A stretch of 64,000 bases of DNA from Gammaproteobacteria bacterium (GTDB taxonomy: Bacteria > Pseudomonadota > Gammaproteobacteria > Enterobacterales > Alteromonadaceae), in contig JAHKAA010000043.1 of the NCBI GenBank assembly GCA_018825965.1, forward strand, positions 62,001 to 126,000, in the 5' to 3' direction. The position numbers and the translations under genes were made by a program. The notes below the pieces were generated by a model, which was given only the letters and a program-made list of their open reading frames with translations, was not told the origin of the DNA and searched no databases. Positions 53,050-61,540 of the stretch are shown piece by piece (the first letter of the stretch is position 1; each line of letters opens with the position of its first letter).

Positions 53050-53753
53050 AAGGCCCTGGTAATAGCCAGAGTCCAGACACTGACAGTCTGGACTCCTTTG
53101 GCTTTGAGCAAACTGCTGAGATAATCCAGAGTGGCTCCTGTGGTGATCACATCGTCTACCAGTACCACATGTTTGGGTAAAATACCTTCCTTCAGTTGAA
53201 TTTTCCCTTTTAAGTTATCCAGTCGTTGCCTGCGGTTTAATCCTGTCTGATGAGGCACTAAATCAGGGCTTTGAAACAAACTCAGGCAAGGTTTCTGCCA
53301 GGCTTTAGCCAGTTCTAACGCCAGTAACTTTGCCTGATTAAAACCCCGTTCCTGCAGTCTTTTCACCGAGATAGGGGTGTAGCTGATGCAATCCGGCAAT
53401 TCCCCAGCCAGCTGTTGATACAGCTGTGCCTGTTGGCAAAACAGCTGGCATAACAATTCGCCCGCAGCATGCTGTTGCTGAAACTTCCAGCTGCTGATCC
53501 AGTGTTTGTAAGGTTGTTTGTACCAGCTCAGGCTATAGAGTCTGTCAAACTTCACTCTGGGCAAACCTTTGGCGACATCAGGCAATAACAAGGCATTGTG
53601 ATCCACCCAGCTTAAATCCAACTGGGGTAAATGACCGTGGCAATGGTCACAGAGCTGAGCTTGTGGTTGTTGCACCTGCATCTGGCACCATAAACAACAG
53701 TTGGGAGCCAGCAGATGTACCAACTGCTGCAATAAAGTCGCTTGCATCTGCAT
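53046..53753 (-). CDS. ComF/GntX family phosphoribosyltransferase-like protein
   Basis: A 235-residue protein. An N-terminal zinc-finger-like region (CCLWCQ, CDHCHG) is followed by a phosphoribosyltransferase fold with VVLVDDVITTGATLDYL as the PRPP loop. ComF is used in DNA uptake in competent bacteria; the E. coli relative is GntX (YhgH). The gene order nfuA..comF..bioH follows E. coli, with the M14 gene inserted. Divergent from bioH, the starts being about 36 bp apart. Confidence 0.92.
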   Translation of the reverse strand: MQMQATLLQQLVHLLAPNCCLWCQMQVQQPQAQLCDHCHGHLPQLDLSWVDHNALLLPDVAKGLPRVKFDRLYSLSWYKQPYKHWISSWKFQQQHAAGELLCQLFCQQAQLYQQLAGELPDCISYTPISVKRLQERGFNQAKLLALELAKAWQKPCLSLFQSPDLVPHQTGLNRRQRLDNLKGKIQLKEGILPKHVVLVDDVITTGATLDYLSSLLKAKGVQTVSVWTLAITRAF

Positions 53754-53789
53754 CCCTGCTTTGATAAAAGGCCAGACATAACACTAAGT

Positions 53790-54557
53790 ATGGCCGAGCT
53801 GATGACAGAACAAACAAAATTTACCCAAAACCCGCTGGTGTTATTGCATGGCTGGGGTTTAAACCATCAGGTCTGGTCGCAGTTGATCTTGGCTTTGCCG
53901 ACAGAGTTAGATATTCATACACCCGATTTGCCTGGCTTTGGTTTATCTCCTTGTCCGGTTTCTTATGATATCGATAGCGTCTTGGCCCAACTGGCCGACC
54001 AAATTCCGGATCAAAGTATCGTCATCGGCTGGTCTTTAGGTGGCTTGCTGGCTGTAGCTTTGGCCGGCCGATACCCGCATAAAGTGAAAAAACTGGGCTT
54101 AATAGCCAGTTCGCCTTGTTTTATGGCCAAAGACAATTGGCCAGGCATGGAAAGCAGGGTGATGCAGCAGTTTGCCGTGCAATTGCAGCAGGATCTGGCT
54201 TTAACAGTGGAGCGTTTTCTGGCGATTCAGGCAATGGGTAGCAGTACGGCACGACAGGATATTAAACTGTTAAAACAGGCCGTGCTGAGTGTGCCTTTGC
54301 CTTCAGCTTTCGCCTTGCAAGGCGGCCTGGAATTATTGGCGAGTTTAGACTTGCGGCAGGAATTTGCCGCCTTAACTCAGTCCGTTTTTATCATTTTGGG
54401 TCGTTTAGATTCGTTAGTGCCTGTTACTATAGCCCCTTTATTGCAAAATTTGCGGCCAGGATTGCAACTGGAGATACAACAAAAAGCCTCACACGCGCCT
54501 TTTATTTCGCATCAGGAGGAGTTTGTTTCCCTGTTATCCCCACATATATTGGCATAA
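53790..54557 (+). CDS. bioH: pimeloyl-[acyl-carrier protein] methyl ester esterase
   Basis: A 255-residue alpha/beta hydrolase that ends the pimeloyl part of biotin synthesis by hydrolysing its methyl ester. The oxyanion segment LLHGWGL, the nucleophile elbow GWSLGG, the acid in LGRLDSLVP and the His in KASHAPFISH are all present, matching BioH. Two starts are plausible, ATG at 53790 and ATG at 53802; the frame is open further upstream to 53742 but overlaps the comF start. Confidence 0.92.
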   Translation: MAELMTEQTKFTQNPLVLLHGWGLNHQVWSQLILALPTELDIHTPDLPGFGLSPCPVSYDIDSVLAQLADQIPDQSIVIGWSLGGLLAVALAGRYPHKVKKLGLIASSPCFMAKDNWPGMESRVMQQFAVQLQQDLALTVERFLAIQAMGSSTARQDIKLLKQAVLSVPLPSAFALQGGLELLASLDLRQEFAALTQSVFIILGRLDSLVPVTIAPLLQNLRPGLQLEIQQKASHAPFISHQEEFVSLLSPHILA

Positions 54558-54589
54558 AACTTCACTAAATTAGAAAAAACTGCATTTTG

Positions 54590-54620
54590 GCGGCAAATAC
54601 TTGCCGCTGGCCTTTCGTTT
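54590..54620 (+). terminator. intrinsic terminator of bioH
   Basis: GCGGCAA and TTGCCGC form a 7-bp stem with a four-base loop, followed within a few bases by a T-rich run (TTTCGTTTTTCC). Confidence 0.65.
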
Positions 54621-54681
54621 TTCCAAAAAATGGCTAATAATCACTCAGTTCAATGGGTCAGTTTAATTAGTCAACGAGGTC

Positions 54682-54954
54682 ATGATGGAAATCAGTTCTG
54701 CCTTTGCGAGCGGTTTTCAGGGCTTTCAGCGTGCATCTGACGCTGTGACTGAAGCAACCGTCAATATAAATCAGCAAGCTGCCCAAAGCAGCAATCAACG
54801 GGCACTGGAAACTCCGGTTGAGCCAACTACTGGCCCATCGATAGAGCAAAGTCTGGTGACTTTAAGTAATGAACAAATTAACGCTGAAGCCAATCTGAAG
54901 TCGGTAAAAACTGCTGACGAAATGTTGGGTTCCATTATTGATTTAAGGGTGTAA
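54682..54954 (+). CDS. small protein with flagellar rod/hook-like ends, unknown function
   Basis: A 90-residue protein without a signal peptide. The N-terminal SSAFASGFQGFQRASDAVT and the C-terminal NLKSVKTADEMLGSIIDLRV resemble the short N- and C-terminal motifs of flagellar rod and hook proteins, whose C-termini commonly read like KTADEML. It lacks the central domain of those proteins. ACGAGG precedes two adjacent ATG codons (54682 and 54685). The next gene on the strand, 11 bp downstream, encodes an HExxH protein. Its role is not known; the resemblance is an inference by eye. Confidence 0.65.
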   Translation: MMEISSAFASGFQGFQRASDAVTEATVNINQQAAQSSNQRALETPVEPTTGPSIEQSLVTLSNEQINAEANLKSVKTADEMLGSIIDLRV

Positions 54955-54964
54955 AAAGGCTTTT

Positions 54965-55846
54965 ATGTTACTCACTTCGAATTATCCAAATGTGCCATTG
55001 CACACTGGTAATCCGGCCATGGATATGGCCCGGCGCGATAACCTGCGCCGTGAAGTGATAGAACCTGTAGCAGCTATGGAGCGCTCTGCTGCTGAAAAAG
55101 GCCTGATGGCAGATGAAAAAAGCCGCAACGGCAATACAGCCTCCACTTATGAAGACGTTAAAACCAAAGGCCTGGAGTACCGTCAGGCGGTAGTGGAAAA
55201 AGAACCGCAGTCTGATTCAGAGCAAAACAAACAAAATTCCTCCGGCCAGCAAGAAGATGACCCACAGCAGCAAAAAGAAGAACAGGCTGAACAAAAACGT
55301 ATTGCTGAATTAAAGGCCCGTGATCGGGAAGTAAAAATTCATGAACAGGCGCATGCTGCTATTGGCGGCCAATATGCCAGTGCTCCAAGCTACGAATACG
55401 AAACAGGCCCTGATGGCCAGCAGTATGCGGTAGGCGGTGAAGTCCGTATTGATATCTCCGAAATTCCGAATGACCCCCGCGCTACCATCCAGAAAATGCA
55501 GCAGGTGAAAGCCGCAGCTTTGGCGCCAGCTGAACCTTCAGGTGCAGATCGCTCGGTAGCAGCACAAGCCAGCCGGACTTTAATGGAAGCTCAGGCTGAG
55601 TTGACCGCAGAAATTGCAGAAATGGTCAGAACGAGATCAGAGCAGGTATCTCAAAGTCCGGTGTTGTCGGACGCTGAATGGGAGCCTTTTGAAGCTTTGG
55701 CGAATAATGAGTCCAATGATTTTGCTGTGCCCCAGTTTGAGTCTTTGCAACGTGATCCACTGATGACATTAAGATCAGATGTGATTTCAGGTTTTTATGC
55801 CAAAGCCACTATGCCGGCAGAGCGGCCTTTGTTGCAAATGGCATAA
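54965..55846 (+). CDS. putative metalloprotease, SprA-related/CJM1_0395 type
   Basis: A 293-residue protein with no signal peptide and a Gln/Glu-rich, probably disordered segment around residues 60-115. The conserved core includes KIHEQAHAAIGGQYA, a HExxH zinc motif (HEQAH), and GPDGQQYAVGGEVRIDIS, then DPRATIQKMQQVKAAALAPAEPS (split: DPRATIQKMQQV, ALAPAEPS). This is the pattern of SprA-related putative metalloproteases. Enzymatic activity is inferred from the motif. It follows the small flagellar-like gene by 11 bp. Confidence 0.82.
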   Translation: MLLTSNYPNVPLHTGNPAMDMARRDNLRREVIEPVAAMERSAAEKGLMADEKSRNGNTASTYEDVKTKGLEYRQAVVEKEPQSDSEQNKQNSSGQQEDDPQQQKEEQAEQKRIAELKARDREVKIHEQAHAAIGGQYASAPSYEYETGPDGQQYAVGGEVRIDISEIPNDPRATIQKMQQVKAAALAPAEPSGADRSVAAQASRTLMEAQAELTAEIAEMVRTRSEQVSQSPVLSDAEWEPFEALANNESNDFAVPQFESLQRDPLMTLRSDVISGFYAKATMPAERPLLQMA

Positions 55847-55860
55847 CAGCAAATACAGAT

Positions 55861-55894
55861 AAAACAAAGGCCGGGAATTCCCGGCCTTTGTTTT
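55861..55894. terminator. bidirectional intrinsic terminator between the SprA-like gene and tex
   Basis: A 34-base perfect palindrome: AAAACAAAGGCCGGGAA and its inverse complement TTCCCGGCCTTTGTTTT, 17 bp each side without a loop. It lies between convergent genes; T-runs exist on both strands. Confidence 0.9.
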
Positions 55895-55909
55895 ATGACG
55901 GTAAAAAAA

Positions 55910-58222
55910 CTACTTTTTAAACTTGGCAAAAGCCTGAGCAAAAGCATCACCCATAGCTGCATTCGGCACTTCAGCTGCTTTAGCTGGCTTAGCAGCTTTA
56001 GATTGAGATGAGCGTGACGCCTCTTTACCCGCTCCACCAGCGCCTTTTACCGCAGGTTGTTCGTCCATCCGCATCGTCAGCGCAATACGTTTACGGTCCA
56101 GTTCTACTTCCAGCACTTTGACTTTGACAATATCTCCTGCTTTGACCACCTGATGCGGGTCTGAGACAAACTTGTCGGTTAAAGAGGAGATATGCACTAA
56201 ACCATCCTGATGCACACCTATATCCACAAAAGCGCCAAAGTTGGTGACGTTGGTGACCACACCTTCCAGTAACATGCCAGGTTTTAAATCGGCCATGGTT
56301 TCAACGCCATCTTTAAACACTGCTGTTTTAAATTCAGGGCGAGGGTCACGGCCTGGTTTATCCAGCTCTTTAATGACGTCTTCTACTGTAGGCAAACCAA
56401 AATGCTCGTCGACAAATTCAGCCGGGTTCAGACCTTTTAAGAAAGCGCTGTTGCCCAGTAGTTGCTCTATCGGCTGGCCAAATTTCGCCAGAATTTTTTC
56501 CACTAAAGGATAAGCTTCAGGGTGAACAGAAGACGAATCCAGCGGATCAGAACCTTTGTTAATACGCAGGAAACCGGCGGCCTGTTCATAGGCTTTAGGG
56601 CCTAAACGGGCTACTTTGAGTAAATCTTTACGTTGCTGGAAACGACCATGGGTATCACGGTACACCACAATGTTTTGTGCCAGCGTTTTGTTTAAACCCG
56701 CTACCCTTGCCAGTAAAGGCACTGAAGCCATATTTAAATCCACACCTACGGCGTTTACACAGTCTTCCACTACCGCATCCAGTGACTTAGCCAGCAGGCT
56801 TTGGTTGACATCGTGTTGGTACTGGCCCACACCTATAGCTTTAGGTTCCACTTTCACCAGTTCAGCTAAAGGGTCCTGCAAACGGCGGCCTATAGACACA
56901 GCTCCACGTAAAGACACATCCAGATCCGGGAATTCCTGTGATGCCAGCTCTGAGGCTGAATAGACCGAAGCGCCAGCTTCTGACACCATTATTTTGCTGA
57001 TATTTTGTCCTGGCAGCTGTTTGATCACATCGGCGGCTAACTTGTCGGTTTCGCGCGAAGCAGTACCGTTGCCAATAGCAATCAGCTCAATTTTATGTTG
57101 TTTGGCTAAAGCCGCTAAAGTGCGGACTGATTTGTCCCAGTGATTTTGTGGCGCATGCGGGAATATAGTGGTTTGATCCACCAGCTTGCCGGTTTCATCA
57201 ATAGCCGTCACTTTCACACCTGTGCGTAAGCCAGGGTCCAGCGCTAATGTCGCGCGCATACCGGCAGGGGCGGCCATTAATAAATCTTTTAAGTTACGGG
57301 CAAATACCTTTATGGCTTCTTCTTCGGCCTGCTCCCGTAATTCGCCTAATAAATCGTTTTCTAAATGCAGGTGTAATTTTACTTTCCAGGTCCACTGCAC
57401 AGCGGTACGCAGGAAATCGTCTGCGGCGCGGCCTTGCTGACGTACATCAAAATGATTGGCAATCATTTGCTCACAGACCGCATGAGCGGAAGCATCGTCG
57501 GCATCTGGTTGTAATTGCAGGTTTAAAATACCTTCGTTACGGCCACGGAACATGGCCAGAGCGCGGTGTGACGGCACTGTTTTAAAAGATTCTTTGTGCT
57601 CAAAGTAATCGCGGAACTTAGCACCTTCCTGCTCTTTGCCTGCCACCATACTGCTTTTGAGTACAGCGTTTTGGCTTAAATGACGGCGTAATTTTGCCAG
57701 CAAAGCTGCATCTTCAGCAAAACGTTCCATCAGAATATATTTCACGCCATCCAGCACAGCTTTGGCGTCAGCAAAACCTGCTTCTGCATTAAAGTAATTG
57801 GCGGCTTGTTGCTCTGGTACTAAGTTCGGGTCGTTAAATAAAGCGTCGGCTAAAGGCTCTAAACCTGCTTCAATGGCAATCTGGCCTTTGGTGCGGCGTT
57901 TGGCTTTGTAAGGTAAATACAAATCTTCTAAACGGGTTTTATTGTCCGCTGCTAATAATTCCTGCTTCAGCTCCGGAGTCAGCTTGCCTTGTTCGTCTAT
58001 GGTTTTGATAATGACCTGACGTCTGTCTTCCAGTTCACGTAAATAAGTTAAACGCACATCCAGGTTACGCAACTGGGTATCGTCCAGGCCACCTGTCACT
58101 TCTTTACGGTAACGGGCAATAAAAGGCACAGTAGCGCCTTCGTCCATCAGTTGAATAGCGGCGGCAACCTGCTCAGGGCGTGCTGAAATTTCCAGAGCAA
58201 TTTGTTTAATGATCATAGACAT
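55910..58222 (-). CDS. tex: Tex family RNA-binding transcription accessory protein
   Basis: A 770-residue protein. The domain order is the N-terminal Tex helical region, a YqgF/RuvC-like domain (TLALDPGLRTGVKVTAID), a helix-hairpin-helix region (NASVPLLARVAGLNKTLAQ-like), and a C-terminal S1 domain (GVVTNVTNFGAFVDIGVHQDG). It binds RNA and affects transcription. The C-tail is Ala/Lys-rich. In E. coli (yhgF) it precedes greB; here an aldehyde dehydrogenase gene lies between them. Confidence 0.95.
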   Translation of the reverse strand: MSMIIKQIALEISARPEQVAAAIQLMDEGATVPFIARYRKEVTGGLDDTQLRNLDVRLTYLRELEDRRQVIIKTIDEQGKLTPELKQELLAADNKTRLEDLYLPYKAKRRTKGQIAIEAGLEPLADALFNDPNLVPEQQAANYFNAEAGFADAKAVLDGVKYILMERFAEDAALLAKLRRHLSQNAVLKSSMVAGKEQEGAKFRDYFEHKESFKTVPSHRALAMFRGRNEGILNLQLQPDADDASAHAVCEQMIANHFDVRQQGRAADDFLRTAVQWTWKVKLHLHLENDLLGELREQAEEEAIKVFARNLKDLLMAAPAGMRATLALDPGLRTGVKVTAIDETGKLVDQTTIFPHAPQNHWDKSVRTLAALAKQHKIELIAIGNGTASRETDKLAADVIKQLPGQNISKIMVSEAGASVYSASELASQEFPDLDVSLRGAVSIGRRLQDPLAELVKVEPKAIGVGQYQHDVNQSLLAKSLDAVVEDCVNAVGVDLNMASVPLLARVAGLNKTLAQNIVVYRDTHGRFQQRKDLLKVARLGPKAYEQAAGFLRINKGSDPLDSSSVHPEAYPLVEKILAKFGQPIEQLLGNSAFLKGLNPAEFVDEHFGLPTVEDVIKELDKPGRDPRPEFKTAVFKDGVETMADLKPGMLLEGVVTNVTNFGAFVDIGVHQDGLVHISSLTDKFVSDPHQVVKAGDIVKVKVLEVELDRKRIALTMRMDEQPAVKGAGGAGKEASRSSQSKAAKPAKAAEVPNAAMGDAFAQAFAKFKK

Positions 58223-58343
58223 AACTTAAAGCTTCCTTAGCAGCTGGCAGCTTTACCTGAAGTAAAAGCCAGACTGGTTCTTATCAATTGCGGCAATTGT
58301 CCACTGTTAGGGCCAAAAAATCCAATAGCAAAACGCTGAGCGC

Positions 58344-59708
58344 TTAACTTAGCCAGCCCAACACCTTACGTTTCCACTCTGCGTAAGGGGCAAAACGTAC
58401 CGGCGGTTCAGGCCAAAGCGGGCGTTTCAGCACCGACTTCAGATGACTGAACTGCTCAAAACCTGCTTTGCCTGAATATTGCCCCATACCACTGGGACCT
58501 ACGCCACCAAAAGGCAGTTCAGACACCGCCATAAACATCAGTACATCATTAATGCACTGACTGCCACTGCTGATCTGTTCTACCCATTGTTGTTGCTGAG
58601 CGCTGTTACTGCTGAACAAATAGGCAGACAGCGGCTTATCGCGTTTTTGCACAAAACGTACTGCGGCGTCAAAACTGTGGATAGAAAGTATGGGTAACAC
58701 AGGGCCAAAAATTTCATCTGTCATCAGGCGGCTATCAAGCGGTGGATCCAACACTAGCGTAGGGCTGAAATACAGCTGCTCTGCATCAGTCACACCACCA
58801 CAATAGACCTCAATGCCTTCCAGATAACCTTGCACCCGTTGCAGATGACGTCTGTTGATCATGCGGCCATAATCCGGGCTGAGCTGAGGATCCGCGCCAT
58901 ACATCTGGTGCAGCTGCGCCTTAATTTCTTCAGCCAGCGCCCGACAGATATCTTTATGCGCCAGAATATAATCCGGTGCTATACAGGTTTGTCCTGCATT
59001 CAGCCATTTGCCCCAGGCAATACGCTGGGCTGTCAGCTTTAAATCGGCGCTGTTGTCGACATAAACCGGGCTTTTCCCCCCCAACTCTAAGGTCACAGGC
59101 GTTAAATGTTCGGCTGCAGCGCGTAATACAATTTTGCCAACCTGCCCATTGCCAGTGTACATAATATGATCAAAAGGAAGTTTCAAAAGTTCTGTGGTTT
59201 CAGGCACACCACCTTCCACCACCACCACAGCTTGTGGAGCCAGATACAAAGGCAGCAGGCGGGCCATAATGGCCGATGTCGCAGGGGCTAACTCAGAAGG
59301 TTTCACCACAGCGCAGTTACCAGCTGATAACACAGCCACTAAAGGCGCTAAAGCCAGCTGTAGCGGGTAGTTCCAGGCGCTGATGATAAGCACAGAGCCA
59401 TAAGGTTCAGGCTGCACAAATGCCATCGAAGGAAAGGTACGTAAGCCTGTACTCACCCGGCGTGGTCTGGCCCAGCTGTTTAGCTTGTTCAGACAATGTT
59501 TGATATCGCTGTGCAGATAGTTGATTTCACTCAACAGCGCTTCAAAGGCTGGTTTGGCTAAATCCTGCTGCAACGCCTGCAATAACTCAGTTTCGTGTGT
59601 AGTCAGTAACAACTGCAGTTGCTTTAATTGCTGCTTACGCCAACTCAGGCTTTTAGTGACGCCGCTGGCAAAAAATTTTTGTTGTTGGCTTAATAACTCT
59701 TGATACAT
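58344..59708 (-). CDS. aldehyde dehydrogenase, class 3/coniferyl aldehyde type
   Basis: A 454-residue NAD(P)-dependent aldehyde dehydrogenase. The catalytic cysteine lies in NAGQTCIAPDY (around residue 241), the general-base Glu is in TLELGGKSP, and NYPLQLALAPLVAVLSAGNC is the cofactor segment of the ALDH3-like branch. Members oxidise fatty, aromatic or coniferyl aldehydes. It is 8 bp downstream of greB on the same strand, so they are probably co-transcribed. Substrate is not determined. Confidence 0.92.
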   Translation of the reverse strand: MYQELLSQQQKFFASGVTKSLSWRKQQLKQLQLLLTTHETELLQALQQDLAKPAFEALLSEINYLHSDIKHCLNKLNSWARPRRVSTGLRTFPSMAFVQPEPYGSVLIISAWNYPLQLALAPLVAVLSAGNCAVVKPSELAPATSAIMARLLPLYLAPQAVVVVEGGVPETTELLKLPFDHIMYTGNGQVGKIVLRAAAEHLTPVTLELGGKSPVYVDNSADLKLTAQRIAWGKWLNAGQTCIAPDYILAHKDICRALAEEIKAQLHQMYGADPQLSPDYGRMINRRHLQRVQGYLEGIEVYCGGVTDAEQLYFSPTLVLDPPLDSRLMTDEIFGPVLPILSIHSFDAAVRFVQKRDKPLSAYLFSSNSAQQQQWVEQISSGSQCINDVLMFMAVSELPFGGVGPSGMGQYSGKAGFEQFSHLKSVLKRPLWPEPPVRFAPYAEWKRKVLGWLS

Positions 59709-59716
59709 AACACACC

Positions 59717-60202
59717 TTAGCCTTTGGCTTGTGGATACCAGATTTTGTTAATCCACCATTCTTTGATACCGGTGGGAGTGGGCACTTGCACTTCATCATC
59801 CACTTGTTTTTTGATCAAAGCGCGCGCCATAGGCGCATCGATAGAGATATAGTCATTGCGGCCATAAATTTCATCAGGCCCCACTATCCGGAAGGTCAGT
59901 TGCTCACCTTCATTATTTTCAATCTCGACCCAGGCACCAAAAAACACACGGCCTTCCTGCTGAGGCGCATAATCCACCACTTTAATCACTTCAAGGCGCT
60001 TGCGTAAATATCTGATCCTTCTGTCTATTTCTCGCAGAAGCTGTTTATTGTATTTGTAGTCTGCGTTCTCCGATCTATCGCCCAGGCTGGCCGCCCATGC
60101 CACTTTGGCTGTGGTATCGGGGCGTTTTTCCCGCCATAAATGGTTTAATTCCTGTTGCAAGGCTTCATAACCTTCGCGGGTGACTAATTCTGTTTTACTC
60201 AT
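59717..60202 (-). CDS. greB: transcription elongation factor GreB
   Basis: A 161-residue factor that rescues backtracked RNA polymerase by stimulating transcript cleavage. An N-terminal coiled coil with the basic patch of GreB (NHLWREKRPDTTAKVAWAASLGDRSENADYKYNK, here in HLWREKRPDTTAKV and GDRSENADYKYNK) carries the acidic tip, and the C-terminal FKBP-like domain ends GIKEWWINKIWYP. The length and the RxYLxKRLE segment separate it from GreA. Confidence 0.95.
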   Translation of the reverse strand: MSKTELVTREGYEALQQELNHLWREKRPDTTAKVAWAASLGDRSENADYKYNKQLLREIDRRIRYLRKRLEVIKVVDYAPQQEGRVFFGAWVEIENNEGEQLTFRIVGPDEIYGRNDYISIDAPMARALIKKQVDDEVQVPTPTGIKEWWINKIWYPQAKG

Positions 60203-60502
60203 GCTATCCGGTGTTGATCGTAAGAAAAGGATCTCTGTTCTGGTTCGACTTTATAACCATTTAACGGCGAAGTGGAAAGAGAAGGTGATGAATTTCAGCA
60301 GGTAAGCTCGCCGCTTAAAAAATACTATTTTTTCATGCAATTAAATAAACCAATTAAAAATATTAAAAATCAGATGTTTACGCGGTTTCTGGAAAATAAT
60401 TGAAAATATTTATTCACTGTCATTTAGATGTAACAAAAATATGTTAGGCGAATTTGACTGGGCCAACTATAGTGAAAATGTGCTTAATAAAGGAGGCCAA
60501 CA
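60203..60502. other. A+T-rich intergenic region between greB and the small lipoprotein
   Basis: These 300 bases hold no gene. They carry the divergent promoters of greB and of the small lipoprotein gene. The sequence near 60330-60420 is rich in A and T and could bind nucleoid proteins; no operator was confidently recognised. Confidence 0.4.
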
Positions 60503-60706
60503 ATGAAAGCAAAATTAACAGGTCTGATAGTCCTTGCTATGGCTCTTGTGATGACAGGGTGCAGCTCTACAGCAGATTACGCTTATGTGATTGATCAAAA
60601 GACCTTAGAAAAACAGGAAAACTCAACCCGTCTTGGGGCTCATACTGGTCATGTGGTTTGGATGAATCCACCACTGCGTAAAGTTGAGAAGGTGCAACCT
60701 GAATAA
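60503..60706 (+). CDS. small outer-membrane-type lipoprotein, unknown function
   Basis: A 67-residue lipoprotein. Signal peptide MKAKLTGLIVLAMALVMTGC with lipobox Cys20; the mature part has 48 residues with no aspartate at +2 (Ser follows), suggesting outer-membrane sorting. TAAAGGAGG precedes the ATG, a very strong ribosome binding site, so high expression is likely. The mature sequence includes VWMNPPLRK. I do not recognise the family. It sits between greB and ompR and has its own terminator. Confidence 0.78.
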   Translation: MKAKLTGLIVLAMALVMTGCSSTADYAYVIDQKTLEKQENSTRLGAHTGHVVWMNPPLRKVEKVQPE

Positions 60707-60744
60707 GCTGCCTGAACCGAATCAGACAAACTTTGTAACAACTG

Positions 60745-60778
60745 AACCCGGCGCATGCCCTCCATGCTCCGGGTTTTT
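60745..60778 (+). terminator. intrinsic terminator of the small lipoprotein gene
   Basis: AACCCGG and CCGGGTT form the outer stem, GCATG and CATGC the inner one, followed by a T-run. It separates the lipoprotein gene from ompR. Confidence 0.8.
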
Positions 60779-60814
60779 CGTTTATAGTGCTCTTCATTTT
60801 GTGGAGGGATTTCT

Positions 60815-61540
60815 ATGCTCGGACAAGAAACAACAAAAATTTTAGTCGTAGATGACGATATGAGATTACGTTCGTTATTAGAACGTTATCTGGTAGAGCA
60901 AGGTTATATTGTCCGTACCTCCGCCAACTTCGAACAGATGCAACGTTTAATGGAACGCGAAAACTTCCATTTAGTAGTGCTGGATCTGATGTTGCCGGGC
61001 GAAGATGGTTTATCCATTTGCCGTAAACTGCGCCAGCAGGAAAACGAAATTCCTATCATTATGCTGACGGCCAAAGGCGACGAAGTAGACCGTATTATCG
61101 GTTTGGAAATGGGTGCAGACGATTATCTGCCTAAACCTTTTAATCCCCGTGAATTATTAGCCCGTATTCGTGCTGTATTACGCCGTAAATCCAAAGAGTT
61201 ACCTGGCGCGCCAGCGATTGAAGAAAGTCAGGTGAAGTTTGGTCCTTTTGTGTTTAATCTGGCGACCCGCGAAATGCGTAAAGGTGAAGAGCTGATGCCC
61301 TTAACCAGCGGTGAATTTGCTGTGCTTAAAGTGCTGGTCAGTCATGCCCGTGAACCTTTGTCGCGTGATAAATTAATGAACATGGCCAGGGGCCGTGATT
61401 ATTCCGCCATGGAACGCAGCATAGATGTTCAGGTATCGCGTTTGCGCCGTATGCTGGAAGACGACCCGACTAACCCTCGTTATATTCAAACCGTTTGGGG
61501 TTTGGGTTATGTCTTTGTGCCTGATGGTGCTGTCAGCTAA
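60815..61540 (+). CDS. ompR: osmolarity response regulator OmpR
   Basis: A 241-residue OmpR-type response regulator. The phospho-acceptor is D57 (VLDLMLPGEDG), with D13/D14 and K107 completing the site. The C-terminal winged helix ends in RYIQTVWGLGYVFVPDG. It controls porin and envelope genes in response to EnvZ. Stops immediately before the envZ start, so the two are one operon; pckA lies convergent downstream. Confidence 0.96.
   Translation: MLGQETTKILVVDDDMRLRSLLERYLVEQGYIVRTSANFEQMQRLMERENFHLVVLDLMLPGEDGLSICRKLRQQENEIPIIMLTAKGDEVDRIIGLEMGADDYLPKPFNPRELLARIRAVLRRKSKELPGAPAIEESQVKFGPFVFNLATREMRKGEELMPLTSGEFAVLKVLVSHAREPLSRDKLMNMARGRDYSAMERSIDVQVSRLRRMLEDDPTNPRYIQTVWGLGYVFVPDGAVS

Noticed and set aside
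57186..57585. Overlapping plus-strand frames inside tex
   Set aside because: They are antisense to a well-conserved gene and have no ribosome binding site or domain.
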